Notes under the pieces: generated by a model | Database searches by the model: none | What the model saw: only the letters and a program-made list of their open reading frames with translations | Told to the model about the DNA's origin: nothing | Assembly (NCBI RefSeq): GCF_019218755.1 | Contig: NZ_JAHUWZ010000006.1 | Coordinates: 124,001-188,000, forward strand | Direction: 5' to 3' | Source of the DNA: Acidovorax sp. sif1233 | Lineage (GTDB): Bacteria > Pseudomonadota > Gammaproteobacteria > Burkholderiales > Burkholderiaceae_C | Length of the DNA stretch: 64,000 nt | Translations under genes and position numbers: made by a program | Part shown: positions 18,236 to 26,086 of the stretch, in pieces | How the letters are laid out: each line of letters starts with the position of its first letter | Numbering within the stretch: the stretch's first letter is position 1

Positions 18236-18829
18236 CTACAGCTGGTGGGCGAGCTGCTTGATGCCGCGAATGAGCATCTCCACGGAGATGGCCACCAGGA
18301 TCAGCCCCATGAGGCGCTCGAAGGCCATGACCACGCGTTCGCCCAGCAGGCGCTGGATGCGCTCGGCCATCAGCAGCACGACCGCGCACACCGCCATGGT
18401 CACGCACAGCGCGCCCACCCATTCCAGCCGCCGCTCGGGCGCCTGGGCCACGAGCAGCATCACCGTGGCCATGGCCGACGGCCCCGCCAGCGCGGGGATG
18501 GCCAGCGGCACGATCAGGGGTTCTCCGGGCAGCTCGGTCTGCGGCCCGGTGTCCGGCGGGAAGATCATGCGCAGCGCGATCAGGAACAGCACGACCGCGC
18601 CCGCGAGCTGCAGCGACAGGTCGCTCAGGTTCATGACCTGCAGGAACTGGGCGCCGAAGAACAGGAACACCAGCAGCAGCGCGAATGCGATCAGCACCTC
18701 CCGCAGGATCACGCGGGCGCGGCGCTCGGGGGCCACGCCGCGCAGGGCATTGGCGAAGATGGGGATGTTGCCCAGCGGATCCGTGATCAGCAGGAGCAGG
18801 ATGGTGGCGGACGCGAAGGTGTAGCTCAC
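18236..18829 (-). CDS. MarC-family integral membrane protein
   Basis: This 197-residue protein with six predicted helices belongs to the MarC/UPF0056 family, whose function is still uncertain despite the historical link with multiple antibiotic resistance. LLLITDPLGNIPIFANAL (residues ~12-29) and IPALAGPSAMATVMLL are the two conserved loop motifs. The start is GTG at 18829, overlapping the stop of the glyoxalase-fold gene (GTGA), so the pair is translationally coupled. Confidence 0.9.
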   Translation of the reverse strand: MSYTFASATILLLLITDPLGNIPIFANALRGVAPERRARVILREVLIAFALLLVFLFFGAQFLQVMNLSDLSLQLAGAVVLFLIALRMIFPPDTGPQTELPGEPLIVPLAIPALAGPSAMATVMLLVAQAPERRLEWVGALCVTMAVCAVVLLMAERIQRLLGERVVMAFERLMGLILVAISVEMLIRGIKQLAHQL

Positions 18830-19239
18830 GCGGCGTACACCCCATCGAGCGACCGGAAACCCTTGATCTCGATCGGGTTGCCGCTCGGGTCGTGGAAGAA
18901 CATGGTCCATTGCTCGCCGGGCTCGCCCTCGAAGCGCACCTGCGGCTCCAGCACGAAGGCCGTGCCTGCCGCCTTCAGCCGCGCGGCCAGCGCATGCCAC
19001 TCGGGCAGCTCCAGGATGGCGCCGAAATGCGGCATGGGCACCATGTGGTTTCCCACGTGGCCGGTGGGGGCGCTGGCGAAAGGCGCTCCCAGGTGCAGGG
19101 AGATCTGGTGGCCAAAGAAGTCGAAGTCCACCCAGGTGTCGGTGCTTCGGCCCTCCTGGCACCCCAGCACGCCGCCGTAGAAGCGGCGCGCGGCGTCCAG
19201 GTCGGTGACGTGAAAGGCGAGGTGAAAGAGGCTGCGCAT
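18826..19239 (-). CDS. VOC (glyoxalase/bleomycin-resistance) family protein
   Basis: The 137-residue protein has the vicinal-oxygen-chelate fold: [22 protein letters not shown] at the start, HLGAP and a terminal [15 protein letters not shown]. Metal ligands would be H8, H47-region and E of NPIEIKG. Members include extradiol dioxygenases, glyoxalases and resistance proteins; the substrate cannot be told. The ATG at 19239 gives the family start [11 protein letters not shown]; upstream in-frame codons are low-complexity. It is coupled to the marC-like gene. Confidence 0.85.
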   Translation of the reverse strand: MRSLFHLAFHVTDLDAARRFYGGVLGCQEGRSTDTWVDFDFFGHQISLHLGAPFASAPTGHVGNHMVPMPHFGAILELPEWHALAARLKAAGTAFVLEPQVRFEGEPGEQWTMFFHDPSGNPIEIKGFRSLDGVYAA

Positions 19240-19352
19240 GCGCACAGGATAGCAGCGGGATTTGCGCCGCGCACGGGTTCCGGCGCCGCCGCCCCCGCGC
19301 CACAATGCCGCATCTTCCCCAACTGCACCGCGCTTGCCGCGCGCACACCGCC

Positions 19353-20162
19353 ATGCCTGCTTCTTCCCCCGACTACCAGCGCTACGAGACGCTGAACATC
19401 ACCCGCCGCGGCGCCGATGGCGCGGTGCTGGACATCCAGATGCGCGCGCTGAACGGCAAGCTGCCCACGGCGGGCCATGTGGGCCACCGCGAGCTGTGCG
19501 GGGTCTGGCGCGACGTGAGCGACGACGACAGCGTGCGCTGCGCCGTGCTGCGCGGCGAAGGCGCGGGCTTCTCGGGCGGGGGCGACCTGGCCATGGTGCA
19601 GGACATGACCGAGGATTTCGAGTTGCGCTGCCGCATCTGGAAGGAAGCGCGCGACCTGGTCTACAACATCGTGCACTGCGACAAGCCCATCGTCTCGGCC
19701 ATCCACGGCCCGGCCGTGGGCGCGGGCCTGGTGGCGGGCCTGCTGGCCGACATCTCCATCGCGGCGCGTGGCGCGAAGATCGTGGACGGCCACACCCGCC
19801 TGGGCGTGGCGGCCGGCGACCACGCGGCCATCGTGTGGCCGCTGCTGTGCAGCATGGCCAAGGCCAAGTACTACCTGCTGCTGTGCGACCCGGTGAGCGG
19901 CGAGGAGGCCGAGCGCATCGGCCTCGTATCGCTGGCCGTGGACGAGGCCGAGCTGCTGCCGCGCGCCTACGAGGTGGCCGACCGGCTGGCGGCCGGCTCG
20001 CAGACCGCCATCCGCTGGACCAAGCATGCGCTCAACCAGTGGCTGCGCCAGGCGGGCCCGATGTTCGAAACCTCGCTGGCGCTCGAATTCATGGGCTTTG
20101 GCGGCCCCGACGCCCGCGAGGGCGTGGCGTCCCTGCGCGAGAAGCGCGCCCCCAAGTTCTGA
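19353..20162 (+). CDS. Enoyl-CoA hydratase/isomerase family protein
   Basis: This 269-residue crotonase-fold protein has the first oxyanion-hole region [18 protein letters not shown] and the second [22 protein letters not shown]. The residue following, in [18 protein letters not shown], replaces one of the two catalytic glutamates of classical hydratases, so the exact reaction is uncertain. It stands alone and divergent from the VOC gene. The ATG at 19353 is preferred over 19305, whose extra 16 residues look non-conserved. Confidence 0.85.
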   Translation: MPASSPDYQRYETLNITRRGADGAVLDIQMRALNGKLPTAGHVGHRELCGVWRDVSDDDSVRCAVLRGEGAGFSGGGDLAMVQDMTEDFELRCRIWKEARDLVYNIVHCDKPIVSAIHGPAVGAGLVAGLLADISIAARGAKIVDGHTRLGVAAGDHAAIVWPLLCSMAKAKYYLLLCDPVSGEEAERIGLVSLAVDEAELLPRAYEVADRLAAGSQTAIRWTKHALNQWLRQAGPMFETSLALEFMGFGGPDAREGVASLREKRAPKF

Positions 20163-20237
20163 CCACCGGCTGCACGCGGCGCGCAGTGCCCGCGCCCCTC
20201 CGGTTCCGTCAGCACCAACATCCGCAGCCGCGTGAAA

Positions 20238-20287
20238 CTGGTGCGTCCCCTTCCGGGGGAAGCCGCGCAGCGGCTCAGGGGGCTGCG
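20238..20287 (-). repeat. Interspersed repeat R1, copy B
   Basis: On the minus strand, directly after the GST gene, the element reads CCCCCTGAGCCGCTGCGCGG then CTTCCCCC-ggaa-GGGGACGC. It shares orientation and core with R1 copies A, C, D and E. It sits between two convergent genes and may act as a transcription end signal. Confidence 0.8.
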
Positions 20288-20295
20288 CTCAAGCT

Positions 20296-20934
20296 TCACT
20301 TCCTCGCCAGCATGTCGGCGGTGTTCGTCTTGCGGTCGGCGTTCACGCGCTGCACGTGCGGGCGTTCGGCCATGCGCGCGAGGTAGTCGCGCACGGGCAG
20401 CGCGGCCAAGTAGTCGCGGCCATAGATGATCTTGGTGGCCGAGCTCACCAGTGGCAGGTGAACGATGGCCGCGCAATCGGCCATGGTGAACGTGTCGCCC
20501 GCCACGTAAGGGCTGAATTTCGCCAGCTGGCCGAACGCCGCGATGTTCTTCTCCAGCTGCGCGCCCACCTTGTCGCGGGCGGCCTCGCTCACGCTGCCGC
20601 CAAAGAAGGCCTGGGGGTACAGGTTGCGCGCCACCAGCTCCAGGTGCAGTTCCAGGAACGTGATCAGCTCGCGCACCTTGGCGGCCTGATAGGGGTCCGC
20701 GGGCAGCAGGGCGGGCTGGGGGTGGGCCATCTCGATGTAGTCGGCGATCACGGCCGATTCGCACAGTGGCCCGTGGGGGGTGCGCAGGTAGGGCACCTTG
20801 CCCAGCGGGCTGGCGCTGCGGTCGGTCTCGCCGACCCAGGCCAGCTCCTCGGTGAAGGGCAGGCCCTTTTCGAGCAGGGCGAGCTTGGCCTTGTTGTAGT
20901 AGTTGCTGGCGGAAAAGCCGCAGAGTGTGAGCAT
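20296..20934 (-). CDS. Glutathione S-transferase family protein
   Basis: The 212-residue protein has an N-terminal thioredoxin-like domain (MLTLCGFSASNYYNKAKLAL, with the glutathione-binding LGKVPYLRTPHGPLCESAVI near residues 44-63) and an all-helical C-terminal domain. It should conjugate or reduce small electrophiles with glutathione in the cytoplasm. AAGGAG lies 9 bases before the ATG. It stands alone on the minus strand; repeat R1-B follows its stop codon. Confidence 0.9.
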   Translation of the reverse strand: MLTLCGFSASNYYNKAKLALLEKGLPFTEELAWVGETDRSASPLGKVPYLRTPHGPLCESAVIADYIEMAHPQPALLPADPYQAAKVRELITFLELHLELVARNLYPQAFFGGSVSEAARDKVGAQLEKNIAAFGQLAKFSPYVAGDTFTMADCAAIVHLPLVSSATKIIYGRDYLAALPVRDYLARMAERPHVQRVNADRKTNTADMLARK

Positions 20935-21057
20935 GGTGGAGTCTCCTTTGTAGTTGTGGATGACAGGCGCATGGTAGGCGGGCGCTCCTGCCGCGTCCGT
21001 CGCGCAGATGACCCTGATCAAGGCGGCCGGGGCCGGGCCACCTACAATCACCCTGCC

Positions 21058-21459
21058 ATGCCTTCCTCCCTGCAAACCATCCGCGGCCTTCGCTGGCTCG
21101 CCCGCCTTGTGCTGGCGTGGTTTGTCCTGTCCATCGGCGTGGCCGTGGCCTCGCCCCTGGTCAACCCCCAGGCGATGGAACTGATCTGCTCGGGTTCGGG
21201 CGCGATCAAGCTGCTGGTCAAGACCGACGATGGCATGCAGGAGATGTCCAGCCACACGCTCGATTGCCCCCTGTGTGCGCATGTCGGCGCTCCGCCTCCC
21301 GTGTCCCAGGCCCGGCTGCCTGTGGTTCACCCCCTGGCGCACGCCCTGCGCCCCATCCCCGCCGCGCACATCGCTGCGCGCACCGCCGCGCCGCTGCCGC
21401 CGCGCGGGCCCCCGCTTTCTCCTGAAATTGCTATTTGTTTGATAGCTGTTCGCGCTTGA
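21058..21459 (+). CDS. DUF2946-family protein, first gene of the copper cluster
   Basis: The 133-residue protein has an N-terminal hydrophobic signal (WLARLVLAWFVLSIGVAVA) and the family motif MELICSGSGAIKLL followed by THTLDCPLC-like HTLDCPLCAH, whose cysteines and histidines suggest metal binding in the periplasm. DUF2946 genes commonly precede TonB-dependent copper receptors, as here. The last ~11 residues (EIAICLIAVRA) and the stop codon are encoded by interspersed repeat R2-a, so the tail is probably a recent addition. Confidence 0.8.
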   Translation: MPSSLQTIRGLRWLARLVLAWFVLSIGVAVASPLVNPQAMELICSGSGAIKLLVKTDDGMQEMSSHTLDCPLCAHVGAPPPVSQARLPVVHPLAHALRPIPAAHIAARTAAPLPPRGPPLSPEIAICLIAVRA

Positions 21460-21486
21460 TGAGTAAGCGCTGACGGCCTATTTGGC
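21424..21486 (+). repeat. Interspersed repeat R2, copy a
   Basis: The element contains GATAGCTGttcGCGCTT, seven variable bases, then AAGCGCTGACGGCC. GCGCTT and AAGCGC form an inverted repeat. It supplies the 3' end of the DUF2946 gene and ends 20 bases before the TonB receptor start. Four other copies are at 23941, 33425, 39738 and 62011. Confidence 0.85.
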
Positions 21487-21505
21487 TTGAAATTCAGGAG
21501 TTCCC

Positions 21506-23809
21506 ATGCGCAAAAGCCGCATGGCGCTGGCCGTGGCCGGCGCCTTTCCCCTTGCCCTGTCCTGGGCCGTGCCCGCGTGGGCCCAGACCGCTGACAGCAG
21601 CACGCCCGTCAAGGAGCTGGGCGTGGTCACCATCCGCGGCGGCCAGCCCACGTCGCTGCCCACGCAGATTCCCACCACCATCGAAGGCGTGACGCGCGAG
21701 CAGATCGAGCACTCCATCAACGCCACCGACAGCGAAGACGCGCTCAAGTACCTGCCCAGCCTGCTGGTGCGCAAGCGCTACATCGGCGACTACAACCACG
21801 CCGTGCTGTCCACCCGCGCCTCGGGCACGGGCAACCCGGCGCGGTCCATGGTGTTCGCCGACGGCATCCTGCTCTCCAACTACCTGGGCAACGGCCCCAC
21901 CAACGCGCCGCGCTGGATGCTGGTCACGCCCGAGGAGATCGAGCGCGTGGACGTGCTCTACGGCCCGTTCTCCGCAGCGTACGCCGGCAACTCGGTGGGC
22001 GCGGTGGTGGACTATGTGACGCGCATGCCGACAAAGTTCGAGGCGCATGCGCAGGTGAGCTACCAGCACCAGCCGTTCGATCTGTACGGCACCAGCGCCA
22101 CCTACGCGGGCAAGCAGGTCAGCGCCTCGGTGGGCAACAAGAATGGCGACTGGTCGTGGTTCCTCAACTTCAACAAGACCGACAGCGAGGGCCAGCCGCT
22201 CACCTTCCCCACGCGCCTCGTGTCTGCAGGCGCCGTGGGCCATGCAGGCACGCCGGTGACGGGTGCCGTGCTGGGCGACAACCGCGGCAACCAGCCCTGG
22301 TACCTGCTGGGCACGGCCACGCAGTACCACACGCAGCAAGACCACATCAAGGCCAAGATCGCCTACGACGTCTCGCCCACCGTGCGCGCGGCCTACACCC
22401 TGGGCTGGTGGCACAACGAATCCGAAGGGCGCCCCGCCAGCTACCTGCGCGACGCCAACGGCAATGCGGTGTACGGCGGCACGGTCAACATCAACGGCCG
22501 CTCGTACACGCTGGCGCCCACCGACTTCAATGTGTCCAACGAGAACCTCACGCACTTCATGCACGGGCTCTCGGTCAAGAGCCACACGCAGGGCACGTTC
22601 GACTGGGAAGTGGCCGCCAGCCTGTACGACTACCAGACCGACACCCTGCGTGCCGCGACGGTGGCGATGCCCGCCGCGTTGCATGGCGGCGCGGGCCGCA
22701 TCGTCAACGGCAAGGGCACGGGCTGGAACACGCTGGCCGCCAAAGGCACCTGGCGGCCGGAGGGCGTCCAGGGCGCGCACATCGTGGACTTCGGCCTGCA
22801 GCGCGACAGCTACCAGCTGCGCACGGTGGAGAACGCCACGGCGAACTGGATCAACGGCGCTGCGGGCGCCCGCAACCAGGCGTTCAACGGCGACACACAG
22901 CTGCTGGGCCTGTGGGCGCAAGACACCTGGAAGATCGCGCCCCAATGGAAGGCCGTCCTGGGCGCCCGCGCCGAACGCTGGAGCGCCAGCCACGGCCAGA
23001 CCGGCAACGCCACCACCACGGTGAACCACCCCGGGCGCAACGAGACGTACTTCTCGCCCAAGGCCGCCGTGGCCTGGCAGGCCAGCGACCTGTGGGTGCT
23101 GAAAGCCTCCACCGGCCGCGCGGTGCGCATGCCCACCGTGGCCGAGCTGTACCAGGGGGGCATCAGCGGCAGCGGCACGCTCATCAACAACGACCCGAAC
23201 CTGAAACCCGAAAAGAGCTGGACCACCGAGCTCACGGCCGAGCGCGATATGGGCAATGGGCTGCTGCGCCTGACCGCGTTCTTCGAGCGCACCAGGGACG
23301 CGCTGTATTCGCAGACCAACGTGCTCGTCACGCCCAACGTGACCAACGTGCAGAACGTGGACGCCATCCGCACCAAGGGCATCGAGCTGTCGTACCAGGC
23401 CGCCAATGTGCTCCTGCGTGGGCTCGACCTCGGGTCAAGCCTGACCTGGACGGACTCCAGGATCACCCGCAACGACAAGTTTCCCGCCAGCGTGGGCAAG
23501 TGGCAGCCGCGCATCCCCGAGTGGCGCGCGAGTGCCGTGGCCACGTACCGGCCGGACGACAAATGGTCGTACACCCTGGGCGCGCGCTACAGCGGCAGGC
23601 AGTACAGCACGCTGGACAACACCGATGTGAACGGTTTTGCCTACCAGGGCGCGAGCCGCTACTTCACCACCGACGTGCGCGTGCGCTACCAGATCACCAA
23701 GCAGGTGAGCGCCGCCGTGGGCATCGACAACCTCAACAACTACCAGTTCTGGAACTTCCACCCCTACCCGCAGCGCACCTACATGGCAGAACTAAAGATA
23801 GCCCCCTGA
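21506..23809 (+). CDS. TonB-dependent outer-membrane receptor, probable copper receptor
   Basis: The 767-residue protein has a signal peptide ending PAWAQ, a plug domain (about residues 50-170, with EDALKYLPSLLVRKRYIGDYNHAVLSTRA in parts and ERVDVLYGPFSAAYAGNSVGAVV) and a C-terminal 22-strand barrel ending YPQRTYMAELKIAP. TonB-ExbBD power would drive ligand uptake. The neighbouring DUF2946, DUF1775 and PCuAC genes point to copper. The RBS CAGGAG precedes the ATG. The natural C-terminal aromatic residue is missing: repeat R1-C supplies the final codons and the stop, so the barrel end may have been altered. Confidence 0.85.
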   Translation: MRKSRMALAVAGAFPLALSWAVPAWAQTADSSTPVKELGVVTIRGGQPTSLPTQIPTTIEGVTREQIEHSINATDSEDALKYLPSLLVRKRYIGDYNHAVLSTRASGTGNPARSMVFADGILLSNYLGNGPTNAPRWMLVTPEEIERVDVLYGPFSAAYAGNSVGAVVDYVTRMPTKFEAHAQVSYQHQPFDLYGTSATYAGKQVSASVGNKNGDWSWFLNFNKTDSEGQPLTFPTRLVSAGAVGHAGTPVTGAVLGDNRGNQPWYLLGTATQYHTQQDHIKAKIAYDVSPTVRAAYTLGWWHNESEGRPASYLRDANGNAVYGGTVNINGRSYTLAPTDFNVSNENLTHFMHGLSVKSHTQGTFDWEVAASLYDYQTDTLRAATVAMPAALHGGAGRIVNGKGTGWNTLAAKGTWRPEGVQGAHIVDFGLQRDSYQLRTVENATANWINGAAGARNQAFNGDTQLLGLWAQDTWKIAPQWKAVLGARAERWSASHGQTGNATTTVNHPGRNETYFSPKAAVAWQASDLWVLKASTGRAVRMPTVAELYQGGISGSGTLINNDPNLKPEKSWTTELTAERDMGNGLLRLTAFFERTRDALYSQTNVLVTPNVTNVQNVDAIRTKGIELSYQAANVLLRGLDLGSSLTWTDSRITRNDKFPASVGKWQPRIPEWRASAVATYRPDDKWSYTLGARYSGRQYSTLDNTDVNGFAYQGASRYFTTDVRVRYQITKQVSAAVGIDNLNNYQFWNFHPYPQRTYMAELKIAP

Positions 23810-23895
23810 GCGGCTTCGCCGCATCCCCCAAGGGGGACGCCTCCAGCGGCCCGGCGAAGCCGGTTCCGCGACGGCGCTCGCCTCGGGCGCGCCAG
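23801..23895 (+). repeat. Interspersed repeat R1, copy C (supplies a stop codon)
   Basis: The element begins GCCCCCTGAGCGGCTTCGCC and continues GCATCCCCC-aa-GGGGGACGCC, then CGGCCCGGCGAAGCCGG. The TGA of its first motif is the stop codon of the TonB receptor gene. It shares an extended ~95-base form with copy D at 39843-39941. Confidence 0.85.
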
Positions 23896-23934
23896 TGTTG
23901 AATGCAATGCATCGTTGAAATGAAAGGTCTGAAT

Positions 23935-24495
23935 ATGAAATCAAATACTATGAAAAATATAGCGGCTACCGCTTTACTGTTAAGCGCTGCAGGCATTTTG
24001 GGCTCTGCATCCGCCCATGTGGTGCTCGAATACCAGGTGGCCCCGGCGGGCGCCAGCTACAAGGCGAGCTTCAAGGTCGGCCACGGCTGCGGCGCGTCGC
24101 CCACGCGGCAGATCGCGGTGGACATCCCGGCCGGCATGCGCGGCGCGCGCCCCATGCCCAAGCCGGGCTGGACGCTCGATGTGCAACGCGACAAGCTGGC
24201 CCAGCCGTACACCAGCCACGGCCGCAGCATCACCGAGGACGTGGTGCGCATCACCTGGACGGCCAAGACCCCGGAGGACATGCTGCAAAGCGCGCACTAC
24301 GATGAGTTCGTGCTCGTGGCCCAGGCGCCCGAGCAGGCGGGCACCGTGTACTGGCCCGTGCGCCAGGCCTGCGCCGAAGGCCGGAACGACTGGACTGACG
24401 TGCCCAAGGCGGGCCAGAAACTTTCGGACCTGAAGTCCCCTGCGGCGGCGCTGGAGATTCTGCCCACGGGCGGCGGCGTTGCCCACCATCATTGA
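23935..24495 (+). CDS. YcnI-like DUF1775 copper-binding protein
   Basis: This 186-residue secreted protein begins its mature part with SAHVVLEYQVAPAGASYKASFKVGHGC; in YcnI (DUF1775) the N-terminal histidine binds copper together with a conserved tryptophan. KAGQKLSDLKSPAAALEI and a histidine-rich end (GGGVAHHH) follow. The start at 23935 is preferred over 23902 and 23920 because AAAGG lies 9 bases ahead. Most of the signal peptide (NTMKNIAATALLLSAAGILG) is encoded by interspersed repeat R2-b. It works with the PCuAC protein encoded next. Confidence 0.85.
   Translation: MKSNTMKNIAATALLLSAAGILGSASAHVVLEYQVAPAGASYKASFKVGHGCGASPTRQIAVDIPAGMRGARPMPKPGWTLDVQRDKLAQPYTSHGRSITEDVVRITWTAKTPEDMLQSAHYDEFVLVAQAPEQAGTVYWPVRQACAEGRNDWTDVPKAGQKLSDLKSPAAALEILPTGGGVAHHH
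23941..24000 (+). repeat. Interspersed repeat R2, copy b, inside a signal-peptide coding region
   Basis: The copy reads ACTATgaaaaATATAGCGG, CTACCGCTT, seven bases, then AAGCGCTGCAGGC. It matches the other R2 copies through the ACTAT lead, the ATAGC motif and the GCGCTT-type inverted repeat, with a few substitutions. It lies wholly within the first 22 codons of the DUF1775 gene. Confidence 0.75.
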
Positions 24496-24556
24496 CAGTC
24501 AGGCCCACGGGCTTGTTCCATCCAATTTTCCTTCTGATATCCGAAAGACATCCATC

Positions 24557-25045
24557 ATGAAAAAACTGCTTCGCACCGCCGCCCTCGTTTCCACACTGGC
24601 CGCGACCCTGGCCAGCGCCCCTGCTGCGTGGGCACAGACCGCCGCCGTCAAGGTCGAGGGCGCCTGGGCGCGCGCCAGCGTGCAGGGCCAGAAGGGCACC
24701 GGCGCCTTCATGCAGTTGACCGCCCGGGACGGCGCCCGCCTGGTGCGCGCCGAGTCGCCCGCTGCGGGCGTCACCGAGGTGCACGAGATGAAAATGGAAG
24801 GCGACGTGATGAAGATGCGCGCCGTGCCCGCGCTGGACCTGCCCGCGGGCAAGACCGTGGAGCTCAAGCCCGGTGGCTACCACGTCATGCTGCTGGACCT
24901 GAAGGCCCCGCTGGCCAAGGACAGCTCGGTGCCCATCACGCTGGTGTTCCAGGACGCCAAGGGCGCGGAGAGCAAGCTGGAACTGAGCGTGCCCGTGGGC
25001 ACGTCGGCGCCCGGCGGCGCCAAGGCGCATGAGCACAAACACTGA
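24557..25045 (+). CDS. PCuAC-type periplasmic copper chaperone
   Basis: The 162-residue protein has a signal peptide (MKKLLRTAALVSTLAATLASAPAAWAQ, cleavage after AWA) and a cupredoxin-like domain of the PCu(A)C/DUF461 family. Methionine and histidine ligands are visible in EVHEMKMEGDVMKMR and GGYHVML. The tail AHEHKH is histidine-rich. Family members deliver Cu(I) to cytochrome oxidase. It follows the DUF1775 gene by 61 bases and completes the copper set. The ATG at 24557 gives a proper signal peptide; the earlier ATG at 24479 does not. Confidence 0.9.
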   Translation: MKKLLRTAALVSTLAATLASAPAAWAQTAAVKVEGAWARASVQGQKGTGAFMQLTARDGARLVRAESPAAGVTEVHEMKMEGDVMKMRAVPALDLPAGKTVELKPGGYHVMLLDLKAPLAKDSSVPITLVFQDAKGAESKLELSVPVGTSAPGGAKAHEHKH

Positions 25046-25133
25046 GGATTTGGCCTGCGCCACTGCCTTCGCGGCCGCAACGCATTGGAGTAAGCTGTGA
25101 CCCCACCACAGACCCACCTCTTGCGGAGCGGCC

Positions 25134-26012
25134 ATGAGCGACACATCGAATTTCGGTTTCGGCAAACTTGTTCCCGGTTTTGACTTTCTGCAGAGCCTGG
25201 CCAAGGGGGCGTCCAGCAGCATTCCGCAGTTGCCCAACCTGAGCAACTGGGTAGCGCCCACCATCAGCGTGGAAGAGCTCGAAAAGCGCATCGACGAACT
25301 CAAGGCCGTGCAGTTCTGGCTGGAGCAGAACTCGCGCGCGCTGGCCGCCACCATCCAGGCGCTGGAGGTGCAGAAGATGACCCTGGCCACGCTCAAGGGC
25401 ATGAACTTCAGCATGGGTGACGTGGCCAATGCCTTCAAGCTCAAGACCGCCGACACCGTGATGAGCGGCGTGCAGAAAGCCGCCGACACGGTGAGCGGCG
25501 CGGCCGGTGCCGTCGCTGGTGCCGCCGCCCGCGTCACGGGCCGCGCGAGCCCCGCCGAAGAAGCAGAAGAAGACGAGGGCGAGGACGCCGAGCCCGCCGC
25601 CCAGCCCGCCAAGGCCAAGGCGAAGGGCAGCAAGGCGGCAGCGGCCGCCGCCGCCGCGCCCACCGTGGTGGACCCGATGCAGTGGTGGGGCGCGCTCACC
25701 GGCCAGTTCCAGCAGATCGCCGCCAACGCCATGAAGGACGCGGCCAAGCAGACCGCCATCGACACCACCAAGAACATGGCCACGGGCCTCGCCAAGGAAG
25801 CCCTCAAGACGGCCACCGGCATGGCCACCCAGTTCGCCGCCAAGGGCATGCAGACCATGCAGGGCGGCGCTAAGCGTGCCGCGGCGGCGGGCACCGCCAG
25901 GAAGACCGCCGCCACCAAGAAGCCCGCGGCCCGCAAGACCACGGCGAAACCCGCCGCCAAAAAAACCGGCAGCAGCACCCGCGGCCCGGCGGCCCGCAAG
26001 CGGGCGGGCTGA
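25134..26012 (+). CDS. phaM: PhaM-like polyhydroxyalkanoate granule protein
   Basis: The 292-residue protein resembles PhaM, which activates PHA synthase and tethers granules to the nucleoid. Residues ~8-100 hold the characteristic VPGFDFLQSLAKG, VAPTISVEELEKRIDELKAVQFWL and ALEVQKMTLATLKGMNF. The C-terminal ~40 residues are alanine/lysine repeats (AARKTTAKPAAKKTG) like histone H1, expected to bind DNA. An acidic AEEDEGEDAEP stretch lies mid-way. It is probably co-directional but separate from the FIST gene 74 bases downstream. Confidence 0.85.
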   Translation: MSDTSNFGFGKLVPGFDFLQSLAKGASSSIPQLPNLSNWVAPTISVEELEKRIDELKAVQFWLEQNSRALAATIQALEVQKMTLATLKGMNFSMGDVANAFKLKTADTVMSGVQKAADTVSGAAGAVAGAAARVTGRASPAEEAEEDEGEDAEPAAQPAKAKAKGSKAAAAAAAAPTVVDPMQWWGALTGQFQQIAANAMKDAAKQTAIDTTKNMATGLAKEALKTATGMATQFAAKGMQTMQGGAKRAAAAGTARKTAATKKPAARKTTAKPAAKKTGSSTRGPAARKRAG

Positions 26013-26086
26013 CGCCAACGCGGGCGGGTGGCAACCCGTGGGGGCCCGACACCCCCGCCACCGCCCCTGGCACGGAGATCCACACC

